Shown piece after piece: positions 12,654 through 26,400 of a DNA stretch of 64,000 nucleotides. Position numbers and translations under genes: made by a program. Numbering within the stretch: position 1 is the stretch's first letter; the number at the start of each line of letters is the position of its first letter. The stretch is from assembly GCA_964035545.1 (NCBI GenBank), contig OZ037768.1, positions 3,585,501 to 3,649,500 on the forward strand, read 5' to 3'. The notes under the pieces were generated by a model. That model did no database searches, had not been told where the DNA came from, and saw only the letters and a program-made list of their open reading frames with translations. Source of the DNA: Bugula neritina. Its lineage: Eukaryota; Bryozoa; Gymnolaemata; Cheilostomatida; Bugulidae.

Positions 12654-14619
12654 TTGACTTCATAATCAATGATAAACAAGATACCCGTCTGATCGGTAGT
12701 TGGAGATCTGTGGAGGAAAAGAGCTGCTGGATACAGGAAACTCTTCAGCTACTATACTCTGATGTAGAACTATACTATGCACCAGTTAGTTGTAAGTATG
12801 CTGCACATCTTCTCAACAACATTCATTGAAACAGGGCATCAATCAGGGAGTGTAAGGATATGGTGCCATAATGGATATGCTTTCAGTGTCTATAGCTTTG
12901 ACTTGTAGCAAACAACCAAGTTGTATGAGAAACTATATAGTTTTAGAATTATAGCAGTTTTGTCACAAAGGAAGTTTTGAGCCCATTTAAAATAATTTTC
13001 AAGTAAAAAGATGTTTGCAGTTGCCCCTGGCTACTTTTGCTTTTATGTGATCGAACTTGGGACTAATTATTATATTATGTTTTCCATAGAATGTTTGTCA
13101 GGCAATGAATAGTAAAATATCACAAGCTGTGCTTCTGCACCTACCTTTTGTCTGTAAGCTATTCAGCATTTTGATAAGATTTGTATTCTAGGTGGTTATA
13201 GGTTTTATTTTAGCATCATAAACTGTAATATTTAATTTTCAGCAGTTGGTCTATAAGTATGTACTTGTAGCTATAATTCTAGGGCAAACTTGTCATGTGC
13301 TGTATTTTTGCAGCTGTTTGCAGAATAAGTAGCCAATATAAGAATTGTGCCTAAACTTGGGCATAAAAACTCAAAACTAGAGTTCTATTATAAGCAACAA
13401 GCTGCATCTTTGTACTATTTACCACATTCGTTACTTTGGTTATATAATGTGATACTGTGACTGCGACATTATGGTTTCTAATATTTTTAAGCCAGAGCTA
13501 TATTCAAAGCCAGTAACATAATATATACTATGATATAATCAAACTGTAGCCCACCAAAAACACTGCAGGTGCGCCATAAATTATATAATAAATTAGTACG
13601 TAACAGCATGCTTGTTTTGTACCAAGTGCAGTAATAGTGCAGTCTAGGGGCCTTAAGCTGTTATGGCTATATTATTATAGCGATCAGAAATTATTGTTTA
13701 TGTGTTTACAAGTTGTACATAGTTGTAGTAACTGTATTTGCTATAATTAACGTACATTATTGCCCTATCTCCCAGAAAGTGCCAAATAAACATCAATACT
13801 AATTTAATTCACACTCAAAACAGCAGCTAAAATTAAACACATATTAGATAAAAGTTCACAGTTCTTTTTAAATATATGAAATCGCAACCAAATAATTAAA
13901 ACCCAGCAAAGTCATGCTGATACATATAAATACTAAAAATATATATCAGTTTTTCTATTGCCTTGCACTATTGTGGCTGATTTTACATGTACAGTTAACA
14001 AAGTCTGCAACTCCAAATGTTATGCAAACACAAACTTTTATCCTAGCAACAAAATTTATCTCCCCAGGTACAACTTATAGCACATGAGTTTGTTTTTATA
14101 TATTCTTCTGTTGGGTATTGGTTCAAATGCCAGATGTTGGAATTTTCTGAAAAGTTCGAGCCACACAATGGCACCTGTTGTAACTGGCTACTTAGGGTCG
14201 CAATAATCAGATTATCTTTAAATTCACTTATTTTAAAGTTTATATAGTATACTTTTAGTTTATTTTTCAATATCTATGGACCAGTTGTGAATAGAAAATT
14301 ATACTTCTATTAGTTATATAAATGTTATAATGATAACCTCTAGAGATAGGGGGTTAGGGTATTAACATAGTTGTAAGTTTGGGCAGTTACCTGGGAATGC
14401 CTCTGCTGCTATACAACAACCAGCTGTTTGTTTTTGGGCTTGTTTGTTTGTTTGGCTCATGTATGCCAACTGTTACTGTTACTTGTTAAACAATTAAAAT
14501 CAATATTTTTAACTTTGATGGTGCCAGAACAATTACTTGCTACAACATTCACAATCAGCTTAATGTTATATGATTAACTGTAGAATAATATGTGATATAA
14601 TATAGTATATTATATCATA

Positions 14620-14790
14620 GGGAGCAGCCGAGTTTAGGAGTTAGAGCATTGGCTTAGTAAACAAGAGGTTATGGGTTCTATATCTCCAGTAAAAGCCATT
14701 GGTAATGTAAGAAGAGCATCCAGTCATAATTGCTCCAGTGCCACATATGAATAAGTCCTTAGCCTGCTTTAAAAAACCCTTTTGATGGTA
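14620..14790 (+). mobile_element. tRNA-derived SINE, copy 1
   Basis: This shares its layout with the copy at 26811-26985: a tRNA-like head with an A-box-like GGAGTTAGAGCATTGGCTTAG and a decayed B box (TGGGTTCTATATC), then a body shared by both copies (GAAGAGCATCCAGT, ATAATTGCTCC, ATAAGTCCTTA). It lies in intergenic DNA and is more diverged in the B box than copy 2. Confidence 0.65.
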
Positions 14791-17700
14791 TATTATATAA
14801 TGCAACTGTGATATATTTTTCAAGTTACAGTGGTAGATAACTTCTCATTAGAGTAAGGTGGTTTAATTACAGTTTAAAGCAAAAAGTGGCTCCACTCAGA
14901 GTTTCAATTAAGTAAGCATAACATAAATTTACAAAAAGTAATGTTTGTCGAGAAATTGAGGTGTAAACCCATTGCATGCAAACAGACAATATAACAGCTA
15001 GAGACTAGGTTTTTATTATCTGTCATGCAGAGTGTAAACTTCGTGACAAACAATTTAGAATTATTGTTTAACCATCACTATAGCAGACCCTCTCATAATA
15101 GTAAAACTGTTTACATCTTGTATTGTTGTGATTCATCAATCAGTGTTTGAATTGCATTGTCATCAAATTGTTTATGCATGGCAACAGTAATATCTAAAGG
15201 AGTTGTCCCTCCTTTGGAAAGGAAGCTGTGAAGTGCAGCCAAAAACCACTTGAGAATGACTTTTATTGCATTATTAATCTCACAGCCATTGCTGATAAAA
15301 CTTATACCTTTTATGTAATTCAATTTTGTTTAGGAGCGGAGCAAGCATGTCTAGCCAAAAGTTAAGCTTGGTATATAATTATCATTTAACACACACTGCT
15401 TTACAACCCCATGAGAATAAAGCAATTAACTAACCCTGGTAAACAGCATATATAAACTTCTAACCACAACAATACGAGACCTCCCAAAGTTGGACCTGTA
15501 GCTTAATCATACAACAAGAATTGAACGTTTGCATTAGAGCTTAAGTTATCATAAGAAATTTAAGACGAAGAATCGGAATATAAACAGTGAATCATATCAG
15601 TAATGACTAATTAAACTCGAGACAATTGTGACTGAGGAGATACTCATTGTTAAACTGATGAGTGTAAGCAGTGAGTTAGACCTTGATTAGATAGAAGTCT
15701 GACTGAACTTGGCTGTGTAAACAATAAACAAAAGCTGAGAGTGGGACTTTCTCCCACACTAAATAGAAGCACGTATTCAAAATTATTCATTGTAACAACA
15801 AGCTAACAGCTTCGGGCAAACGGCTATTTAGTAATGCCCTGAGCATGAAAAGAAATTATTGTGAGAATATAGCCATGTTAGTTAAATCTTAAGCATTGAG
15901 AGGTTTAAGTGTCCACTCAGCACTTAGCTGAGGTGGAAAATAGAAGACTGTAGTTGGCAGTGTTAGTCCTTAGAGCAAAGTACGCCCACTGTAGCTATGT
16001 AGCCTACAGCAGCCAACACCCCAACTGGAATTGTGGTTAAATCAGTCTGAATTCGGTGTTCTCGGTAGCTGATCATGCCTCATTTACATTTATAATTATG
16101 CTAAATGTTTAGTCTACCTGATAAATTTCTATGAATTAGTTACATTAATTACTCTAAGTTAAGTATTCAAGCAATGGGTTAATTGGCGCATGGTATTGTT
16201 TAAATAAAACGATTCACTTTCAATAATTGATTATTTTACAGTGAAAAAAGTGCTGAACAAATTATATATGGTAATTGTTATTTACTGCTTTATTTTCAGA
16301 TAAACAAAGTCAAGAAAAACAAGAGCAATATTAATTGTGGTTTTGTATCACTTCTGTGCAGCTACCTAGTTTATGGAATAAAAATTAATATTCAATAAGG
16401 GGAGAAGCATTACGTCTTTTTAGTCTATTATACCCATAGAAGCTAACCCTACTAGTTGCCAACATTAACTAAAATATTTTTAGTATAACTAAAAATAAAA
16501 AATAGAAATTTTAATGTTTAAACATCACTTGGAATAAGTTCAGTTGGGAGAAGCAGGAGAAAAATTTTTTTTGAAAAATTATTTCCAAGCAAAAGTAACT
16601 TATTGAAAGATTTCACGCTTCTGCTGAATATCCACATCAAATATCGGCACAAGCCGTCTCAAGATATTATGTTAGATTGTTGAATTTCATAATTATCTCC
16701 AACCTGCAGACTGCATGGTTTTCAAAATCGCCAATAAGATTTGAGCATTCTTTTTGAAACTTCTACAATATTTGAATAGCTCTAAGGTTTAAAGTTTCAA
16801 CTTAACCGTAGGCCTCACACTTGTTACGTCTTACATCATCTGTCTGTGTGAGTCAACTAGCCGTGACAACCTTTTGAATGATATAACTGACTTCTATTCA
16901 GTAGCCACTGAAAGCAATGAGCTCCTATTAAAGAGTTTCGAATATTCTCTTGGATGTCGCAATATCAATACAATAGAATAAATTGTACTCAGGAGTGAAC
17001 AGCAAATGAAATTAAGCATGTCCCCTATATATACCTATAGATATGCTTGTATCGATACCTGTGTGCATGCAGATATATATATATACAAATGGCAAAATGA
17101 TTACCTGTTACTGTAGCCAAGATTAAACTAAATATAGTTAGTAATATAATAGTGCAATATTTTCACTTTTCCCGAATTATTGCTATAATAGGGGGATGAT
17201 GTAGTAAAAACCTTAGTTGTGCGTCACATATATTATTAAATTAACTTTGAGAATAACTCTATATATATATGGTCATTATACAATTATATTTAGAGATTTT
17301 TGCAATTCCAGTAGCTTGAATTTTTATAATATAGCTTATAATTATATAAATACATCTTGTAGACTGTAGTGTACATCATATGTTACAAAATGGTGCCGTT
17401 ATGAATTATAGAAAACCACTCGAAGTTTTCTCATCTTGAAAAAAAACTTATTAGGCTTCAACTCCGTAAAATGTTCATATATGGATTAGCTTAGGCTAGC
17501 CAGGCATACACGAGAGTGCGCAATGCGAAATTGATTATCACAATGATTACGTTGGCTAACATTCAGCAGACCCTACCACTCTCAGTGCCCAGATCATTTG
17601 AAATTCTAACTATTGCGCGGGGTGGTGCTCTAATAGTTGACTCCACCCACATTCATTTGCTAACAAATTCTTCAAATCTCCTACTAAGCATCGTGTTTAA

Positions 17701-17907
17701 TTATAAAGTAGAGTACTGTGCATTGGCATTTGATTGTCACAAAACAACTGATGCGTGTGGCGGTTAGTACTGCACTAGCGACTTGGCCTGCAGCTGTGTC
17801 CAAGAGTAGCTTTGTATTATTATAATAATAAATTGTCATTAGTCTGTGTTAAAAATTGAAGGCGAACAGACAAGAGCAAGACTGCTAGAAAAGCGGAGAC
17901 TAGTTGC

Positions 17908-17913
17908 ATGTAG
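17908..17913 (+). promoter_or_regulatory. Start-stop upstream element (ATGTAG)
   Basis: An ATG followed at once by TAG ends one base before the main ATG at 17915. Such a minimal upstream reading frame is known in other mRNAs to stall or divert initiating ribosomes. It matters only if the transcript starts upstream of it. Confidence 0.4.
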
Positions 17914-17914
17914 G

Positions 17915-20900
17915 ATGCGATCTACAATTCTCATGAGTCCGGGAAACTTTCACGACTTTCAAGGTAAGCTTTGTCGTCCTGGACTTACTAAATTCCATAT
18001 TTCTAGCTGAGTAAGACTAACAGTGGGTTTTTAAACAGTATAGTTTAGCAATCGCAGTGCATGCAATCCACAAGGTGAGTAGCTCGACTTGATTCATTTT
18101 TTATTTTATATTAAGATTATGTTATATATGCATATTTAGTCGAAGAATTTCACATAGAATGTACACCCACATAATATTCCAACTGTAACTGCATTGAAAA
18201 TTAACACGGTTACTCATTCACTGTCTTATAACCCTAAGATTTCTACCTTTTTGAACGAATTTGTTTTTAGTGTAATCACTATCACAAAGTGAAGGCTAGA
18301 TATTCAAATATTGCAATATAAAAAAAACTTTTCAACTGAAATAAGTTTGCCTAAACGAGATATATGAGAAAAGGAGAAAGTAACGTATCTCTTTAACATA
18401 TACAATATGTATGCCTATCTCCTGGTTTAGCTAATGCAGTGTACAACTACAATATGGCTGGCTACAGTCAGATGTAATATTAGCAGTCTGGTTGGTGGTC
18501 CCTTACAAAAATATTGAGCTATACAAGCATAGCTGAAATATTCACACATATGGCTGTGAAAGCTTGCATATTTTACCTTTATTGGCGTGAACGTTTATAA
18601 AGCAACAAATATTTTCTTTGGAGGTAATCATTGATTGTTTTACATGCTTTGCTTGCTTTGTCAACACAAGGCAAGTGCACTTAATATTAAGGTCAGTTGG
18701 TTGAACTCTGGTTAAAGCTGATGTTGACTAGTGTAAAGTCAACTTATATAACTTTAAAGCAGTTTAACTTGATTACTAAAAATCTAAAGCAAAGCCGAAT
18801 AATCTTAATGCAAATATAGATTTATATTAGCCATTTATGCCCGTATTTATTTGAACAAGGTTTGTATTTGCTGATAGTGTTGTACTGCCTGTGGGTTTGT
18901 AATATAAAGATAGAGCACTTGACAAGTACCTGCACTCCACATGTACACTGTCAGTACTCTAGACACAGACTAGTGAATATACTTTGGTATGGTATTAATT
19001 ATTACACTAGATGTCTATTTTCTCTAGTATTAACAAAAATGGCTACTACTACTCAAACCCCATCACAACAGAGACTCACATTCTATGAGGACTTATATTT
19101 GAAGCCACGTAGCAAAAGCCCTGCGACTTTATGCAACAGACGGGCTTTTCGAGACGCTGCAGTGAAACTTCCAAATTCAAAGAAGCAATCTTTATCGAGG
19201 TGGGTTTTAAACTAAATTGTTTACAAGTTACGTAAGGCATGCGATTAACTATCAGGCACCTAACATGCCATTATCTGGAACCTAGAGTTTGAGCTACATC
19301 TGGGTTTAACCAAATCTACGGGCTTATTGTATTATGTAATGAGATAATTAAACTCTCGTTAGCTTATACAATCATGTATTGTACCAGTATCTACCTGCAT
19401 TCGGTATGAAATCAAGCCCCTAGAACTTTCTAATAATCAATTTATACTTAGATAAACCAGGCAACTATTCTACTAAAAGTAATTAAATTTTCAACTAGAT
19501 TGTTGCTGTATGAGTCAAAAATCTGAAAACAGGAAAACAATTTGTTTATCCTAGGGGCAGAAAAATCTCAGCGATTTGAAAGTTGAAAGTTAGTTTTTTG
19601 TATAAAAATGAGACATGACCTTCCAAGTACCAATGACGCAGTATGTAATACAATACAAAGCCATAAACAAAAATAAGATAGTGCATCAGTTGAAAATGCT
19701 GCAAATTGAAACTTTAGAAATCTATTACATCATCACGCTGGTCACAACAGAGTGCTACAGACTTATAAATAACAGTTGATTTCACTGTTAGTTATGACTG
19801 TACTAAGGATAGGCATAACAAAATATGCATTGAAATTTAAGGATGGCGCATGCATAAGTAGAAGTGAATTGATCTATATTCACACATTTGCAAGTATAAT
19901 GATTACGGTACAAGGAATAGAGATCGCCATTGATTCAATATCGTCTGCATCAGTGATTTTACCATACTTCATCATCATGTATTGGCTAATTTATACATGT
20001 CATTCATGTCTTCCCTGTATATCCAATTGCAATAGATTACAACACCTAGTCAGTTCAATGGTGCTGTAATACCTAGTAAAATATGCCAACTATTTTAAAA
20101 TACACCAAATGCCTTAAACTATGAATTTCTCTGGTTTCACAGATAACTGTTGCAGTTCACATTTAAGCCAGCCTATTGCTATGAACGTAAGATCTGTATA
20201 AAAATATAGTAGTTGGGTGGCAGACTGTTATAATATATATCATTTACCATGAGGTTCCGTGGTGTCCTAGCTAAAGCTAATGAGTTGTTTATATTAGCAT
20301 GATTTAAGAATAATTAGTATAATATTGGTAAATGATGACATGTAATGCATGTGCTGGCAGGTGACATATTCATCATAGGCTGCATTGAATAATGAGTTTG
20401 TTCAGTTCTATCATTATACTATCATATATGACTAACAACTATATGTTGGAGAAGTCCTTTTTCAGACTTGAATGAGGTGTAGAAGATAGTAACGTCTGGC
20501 ATTACTTTATTGGGAGTTTTCCTATAGTAACATTTCTACATCGAGTTCTTAGATACAACCTTCGGTGTACTTCCTGGACTCTATCTCTGAATTTTGCAGC
20601 TTTTACATTTGATATGTGCTAAGATTGTTTTAATTAACTTCTCCGAGTGAAGCAAGTGTTGTGTTACTGTTTGCCCTCAACACTATAAATGTTATGTACT
20701 GTAGTCTGTTATATTATAGCCTAATATTATATGTGTGTATTTGCCAAGCCTTAGAGTTATTATATCTCTGTTCACAGGCACGGGAGGCAAAGGAGCTGTC
20801 CTGAAACATCAGCAAATAATCCACTATTAGACTCTCCGCCATCAGCCAGGTTGCTGACTTTACACCATGAAATAGTGAAGAGGAAGCAGCAGTCAGACGC

Positions 20901-23198
20901 GAGTAATGACTCAAATAACAATGACCGTAAAGACTATTTAAAACTATTCGAAACAGCAAAAGTCACAACTTCCAAATGTACAAGCTCACTCAGTAGGCCT
21001 CAGCAAATAATATACGAAAATCAGCTTTTTCCTCTGCATTCATCTCCAGTTGCCTCTAACAGCCAGGAAACTGACCACCTCTACGAGGTCATACCGGCGC
21101 AAGAATCAGCTTCACCAAAATTCCAGTATAAAAACTCTAAATGCCTTGCAGACGAGAGTAACTACTTGCTCTCGTCAGGTGCTCACCAGTCTTCCGCTAA
21201 CAAATGTGTTGGTAAAACCTCTCCTGTGACGGAAATTCGGCATCAAGACACAAACCTGAAAATCATGAGAAAGATGGGTCGTAGTGCTGATAGTATTAGG
21301 AACATGCAAGGGAGCAAACTCCGAGAGCAGGTAACATTATTGTGTTGTTTGTAACTAAGAAGTACATTTAGGAGCAGTAGTGAAGAAATTAAGATAGCCT
21401 AAGTTCTTTAATTTTATTAAATTTTGGTTTAAGGTGCGGAGCATAACTTATTTTGCTACTTTTCTAATCTAGAACACAGGCTTTTCTCAATTTCTCCATT
21501 ACTGCACCTACCGCAACAAGTATAGTTTATAGTTCAGGCTGCTTGAATAATGCCATCAGTTTATGATTCAAGGCTTTGGGTGGCGTAGGTTGACATAAAC
21601 TTCGGCATGGCATGAATAACAGTTTTATAAACAATGAAATGTGTTCTACCTGAGTGATATAAGAAACAGCTAATATGACAATAATAGTAATAATAATGAT
21701 TGTTAGATTGTATAACTATTGCTATAAAGTATCAGGTTAAATACAGTTGATTTGAGACTAACAGGTGCTGCTATAGTGAACTTAGTATGTAAGAAACTGC
21801 TGCTTGTCTATTTGTAGTCATCCACACCTCAAACTTGGTCAAAGAGAAAGCATGCTAACCAATTCGGCAACTCAGCCAGTTGGGATAATATCACAGAACA
21901 AGATTTTTATGGGCAATCGAAAGGATTTATGACTCTAGATAAGGAAAATAACTGTTTGAATATAAATAAACAGATGAGAGGCCGACATAGTAAAGTTATC
22001 CAAAGACCTGCAAGCACCAGTGCCATGTCCCCTAAATCTAGCAGATATGACGAAGGTGTTAGGTAAGCCACCGCAAGGGGACCATTCTCCGAGTGACCTC
22101 AGCTAATGTGCTTTTTGAGGACTTCATTTGAGACATTAACAAAAGTTGTGCATAACAAAGCCTTAGGAGGAATTTGTTTTGTCATTATTAATCACTTTTA
22201 AACTAGTCATTGAGTTCAGTATAAGAAGCTAAGGTAAACATGCATAAATTATGGCCATACGTTGTAATGCTTCAGCTCCATCATCCATGGGCCTGGTGTG
22301 GCTATGATACAGCAAATCTGAAAATGGCCACAGGTTGTGTATTTGTTGTATAAAACTATATAAAGGTTCCTATGTTTTACAGTGTGAAGAGTGCTAGTAG
22401 TAACGCAATATATACCCCTGGAACAATGTCTACAAGTAGAAGCAGTAGTAGCTCTGTGAACAGTATAGGCAGATCAACGAACTCACGTAACTCAGCCGTG
22501 TCGCCGCACAGTTTTGGTGCCAGCTCTCCCTCCACTGTTATTCCAACAGGTAGCATCAACAAGGTGAAGATTCAACCCAAACATCAACACAGTGCTTCAT
22601 TTGCAGGTAGGTTGTGTGAAGGCCTTGTATATATTATATTACCATCTAAATAACCTTTATTTACACACATTACTTGCTATAGATCAGTAATAGCATTTCA
22701 GCTTTACTAGAATAGGCAATAACTGCTTAGATCCAAGTTTTAAACATATTGTGGTTTATAAATTATTGCAAATTGTGAAAAATGAACAAATTGATTCAAA
22801 CTGCTATGCTATAATCACTTAGTGAAACCACACCTCTTTTTACAGGTGTAAGCAGTCCGTATGAAAATTTAGATGGACTTCACAAGCAAATCTCCCAGAA
22901 AACACAAGCAAGTTCGAACTATGTAAATCTACCAGAACGTAAGAAACCAGATACAGATTTGAACTATGCAGATCTAGACTTTACACTTCAGCAGTGCGAT
23001 AGACTGAAAAAACAAACTTCGTCAAAAACTCCAGGCCCTTTTAGACCACCAACTTTGTGCAAGACAACTCCTACTGAGAATGACGATGACAAAGTGGAAT
23101 ACACACTAATAAACATTGTAGCAACTCAGGCTGCTAGACTAGCCTCTGCCGAGCATCAGAGAGACAGAGAAAGTGGAGCGCATAAGTTGTCTAATTGA
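17915..23198 (+). CDS. Putative tyrosine-phosphorylated docking/scaffold protein
   Basis: Six plus-strand exons give about 531 residues: 17915-17963, 19028-19199, 20778-21330, 21818-22062, 22383-22606 and 22846-23198 (stop TGA). All junctions keep frame. The ATG at 19039 would give a shorter form of 511 residues. The protein is Ser/Asn-rich and looks disordered, with no PH, PTB or SH2 domain that I can see. Tyrosine motifs, numbered on the long form: YENQ (153), YEVI (176), YENL (420), YVNL (440), YADL (455), YTLI (500). YxN motifs are typical Grb2 SH2 ligands and YxxI/L motifs fit SHP2-type SH2 domains; the tail around Y500 resembles the C-terminal motif of GAB proteins. The docking role is inferred from these motifs alone, and I cannot name an orthologue. 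The gene is tail-to-tail with the minus-strand gene ending at 23473. Confidence 0.72.
21369..21510 (+). mobile_element. MITE-like element with terminal inverted repeats, copy 1
   Basis: The left end TAGGAGCAGTAGTGAAGAAA is matched in inverted form by the right end (TTTCTCCATTACTGCACCTA). A longer relative lies at 52676-52838. This copy sits in an intron of the docking-protein gene. No transposase is encoded, and the target duplication is not clear. Confidence 0.65.
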
Positions 23199-23373
23199 GC
23201 ACTAAATTGTTATCAATCACACTCCATACTTGTGCTTGTTTCGTACTTGAAATATTTTATGTAAAAACTTTTAGTTAGTAGTATATATTATATCTGATTT
23301 GAAGGGTGCAAATACGATATATTACAAGGAAACTGTTTTTCTGCATATAAATTTGTAATTGATTCATTTGTAA

Positions 23374-23379
23374 TTTATT
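23374..23379 (-). terminator. Polyadenylation signal AATAAA
   Basis: A canonical AATAAA on the minus strand lies about 95 nt beyond the stop codon at 23473-23475. It would place the 3' end of this gene in the 274-bp gap to the convergent gene's stop codon. Confidence 0.5.
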
Positions 23380-23472
23380 TTTGTTAACAAAAATATAATA
23401 TATTATATGCTTCATTAATAGAATAGCATGAGAAAAGTATTCATTACACATTGGTATTAATCCAAAAGTCAT

Positions 23473-26400
23473 TCAACTACAAAACATCTTCTTTTCTTTT
23501 TCTATCATTTTTTGTCGTTCTTCCAACTTGGCGTTCTGCTGCTTGATTTTCCTGATACGTTCATCAAGTTCAAGTTCTGATTGATTCTTTCCGAGTGACT
23601 CCACTAGAATAGATATGAGAAATACGGCTTGTGCAGTGAAATAAGGGTTACAACAATGTAACTGCACAACACTACCTGCCTCATGATTAATGACAACAAA
23701 TTACTGATGGCTATCACTTCCAACTCTAAGTTGATATCAAAACATTTAGTCAGTCAAATGAGCACATCACAGCTGTTCACAACATCTCCTTTCTGTCAAA
23801 ATGAGTTGAACAAGCCTGGCTAGCTGTGCATCACTGACTGCATGATATAGGAATGCAGCAAACATATTGCAGTTCATGACATTTTTAGTTTCTATAGGAA
23901 ATTCAGTGACAAAAGTGGAAATAGAAATCAGTTTAATAGATATTATGTCTAGTTATATGCCAAAACAACAAAACTTGTGAAATAGCAATAGTAAAGGTCA
24001 GCTTCAATAAGAGAAATCTGATATAAAATTTATTAAATTTAGAAAACTATTGTTTACAGCTGACGAGCAGGATGGGAATCTGTGTAGGGTAAAGAGGTAA
24101 TTGATGATTCAATTTGTTTACAGTCCAACGCCGCCATAAATATTTGGTTGCTTTTTGTTGCAAAATAAAACGTGAAACATGGTTAGAAGAAGAATTAATA
24201 AAATTAGACTGAACATGGAACAGAGTTTGAGCTCATTACATACACTATGTGAGTTTGATGGTGTGATTAATGAAACCACTTGTAGTTGTGCGCTCCTTGA
24301 AATCAATAAACCAAGACAATATTATGCAGAGATGCCATAATAAACTGGACATTGGAAATCATGAAACGTTGGTAAAGCAGTAGTGCAATGACTATATGTA
24401 GCTGATAAATTAACAATACTAATTATCTGTCAGAAACCATCACCAAGGCACACACTGCTAATAGTAAAAGTAGCCAATACTTCACACCATCTAATCACTG
24501 AATGGTAAATTGATTAGACAATATTACATCTCATGTACAGAGACTGCCCAAGTGTAAGCGTAGCACAGCCATAAATCTGCACAAGCATTAATTGTTTTTA
24601 AAGATAAAAAGATTTTTGATAACAGCCCACCTGGTTTGGTGTGATTACTTGTGGAGTAGAGAGGCCGTGCTGGCTTGCGGGCATCTTCCTTTTTTAACTG
24701 ATCCCCTCGACCTACTCGTAACTTTGCACTCCTATTGGTTGGTTTCTCATCTTCCAGACTAGTAGAATCTGTAGCTCGATGACTCCAAATATTTCGTTTA
24801 GAGCTGGAAAGCTTTTTAACAACAAGTTCAGCTGTATTGCCATTAGCTTTGGAGTTTTCTCTCCTTAGGACAGGTCGTTCAACAGTCTCTGGTGACGCTT
24901 TTCTACTGCTGGTTGCAGTTGATCCGCCATCTGATTCAGATTGCACCTCAATAGACACTTGCCTCTTAGACTTCTTCACCCGAGATTCACCAGTTTGGGG
25001 GTCTGCATACCCACCCAGCCGGTCTTGGATCCTTTTCTTAGCTAAGACACACACACATTGGCCGAGTGAAAACTTGAGAGACAAAGCTAACATTGCATAG
25101 AATATATTCTGACAAAGACACATTCAACATACAACTATTCCGTATAAATAAATGCATTAAAAATTCAAAATTTAGTGTTAGAATCAGCAGTTTGCATCAG
25201 GTAACTTTATTTGGTAACTTATTTTGGACAACAATAGACCATGTAAAACTCCACCAATCAGAAGATTGCAACCACTCAAATATCTCACCATAATAACTTA
25301 TATAAAATTGTGCAAGCTCAAGTGCAAAATGCACGGTTCTAAAAAATACAAGAGAACACAATTACCTTTTGTGTTGGGTACTGCAGCACTTGAATGGTCG
25401 GTATTCTCAGTCATAGTCTGGTTTGTCGTCTCTAAGGAAATACTTTCAACAATCTCAGGACTTTTTAGTCTACTTTTGACTATCTTAGAGTTTTCAATAC
25501 CTAATCGTTTCACTACGCTAGTTTTCTTTTTTGCATTTTTTAATTTTACAGTCTTTTTTGTTGAGCTGATCTTCTTTGAAAACTTTTCTTTCCTGACGCG
25601 GAGAGTTTCTCTCTCAGCCTCAGTAAGAAGAGGATTGTCAAGAGGGTTGGACACTGGAGATATATTAGCATCATCTCTCATTGCACTGTCTGTACCCTCG
25701 CGTACATCACTTGTACCCTTTACAGTCTGTTCCACAACTCTTCGTTTATTTCTACTTTGAGATAAAGTATTAGAATCAATATTTACATTTGACCTCTCCG
25801 AAGAGGAGTGCTTGTAGGATGAAGAGTCTCTAGACAGATGTGAACGAGGTCTTTGACGTGTAGGGATAGATTTAGATGCCCGGATTTTTGGCGAACGAGA
25901 TTTTGACCGCCGGCGATGTCTCGGTGGAGAATGTTTGTGGGTGACATTCTTAACTTTGGTAGATGTTGTACGAGATGCTGACTTCCTATTTTTAGATGCT
26001 GGTTGTTCACATACAGTACTACTACTAGTTAGGGAATTATTACTGAGTTTTATTGGTTCATCCTCTAATATTAAATCATCATCGTCAAATTCAGTGATGT
26101 CTACATCATCTTCTAAGATAAATGGTACAGGTTGCTCTTCTGTATCAACCGAGAGCTCATGTGTAGGTTCAGAGTTGGCAATTGTCTCCTCCTCACTGAT
26201 GACCACATCCTCTTCTATTAGAGAGAGTTCACTCACATCACTTGAGGAGTCGTCATCCCCCCTGTCAAACTTAGATGGGGCACCTGCAGCAAGAGGCACA
26301 CGCTAAGCTCATGTGTCTTAGCCAAGTAGAAAGGAACATTGAGCATAGAACCTCTGAATCAGATAATTATAACTAAATATTAATAGACTAAAATCATATG

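Larger units (their letters stand above)
10813..17914. other. Gene-poor interval
   Basis: No exon is supported on either strand, and the short open frames here lack splice context. The interval holds a CG-richer stretch to about 11.1 kb that may be a promoter, a fold-back near 12.6 kb, one SINE copy near 14.7 kb and AT dinucleotide runs near 17.08 kb. The region just before 17.9 kb presumably includes the promoter of the gene that starts at 17915. Confidence 0.45.

Noticed and set aside
14641-14823. tRNA gene suggested by A- and B-box-like motifs
   Set aside because: No cloverleaf can be closed, and the same body follows a second copy at 26.8 kb, which fits a SINE.
17516-17767. 83-codon plus-strand open frame before the docking-protein gene
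   Set aside because: No splice context linking it to 17915 onward and no recognisable motif; more likely promoter DNA.
18039-18074. Extra exon of the docking-protein gene
   Set aside because: Acceptor and donor are present, but in frame it brings a TAG stop, and exon 17915-17963 joins 19028-19199 directly in frame. It could at most be an alternative leader exon.
24837-25100. 87-codon plus-strand open frame
   Set aside because: Antisense shadow of exon 24631-25041 of the minus-strand gene.
25935-26306. 123-codon plus-strand Ser-rich open frame
   Set aside because: Antisense shadow of the acidic/Ser-rich exon 25366-26283, which has proper splice sites and fits its neighbours.
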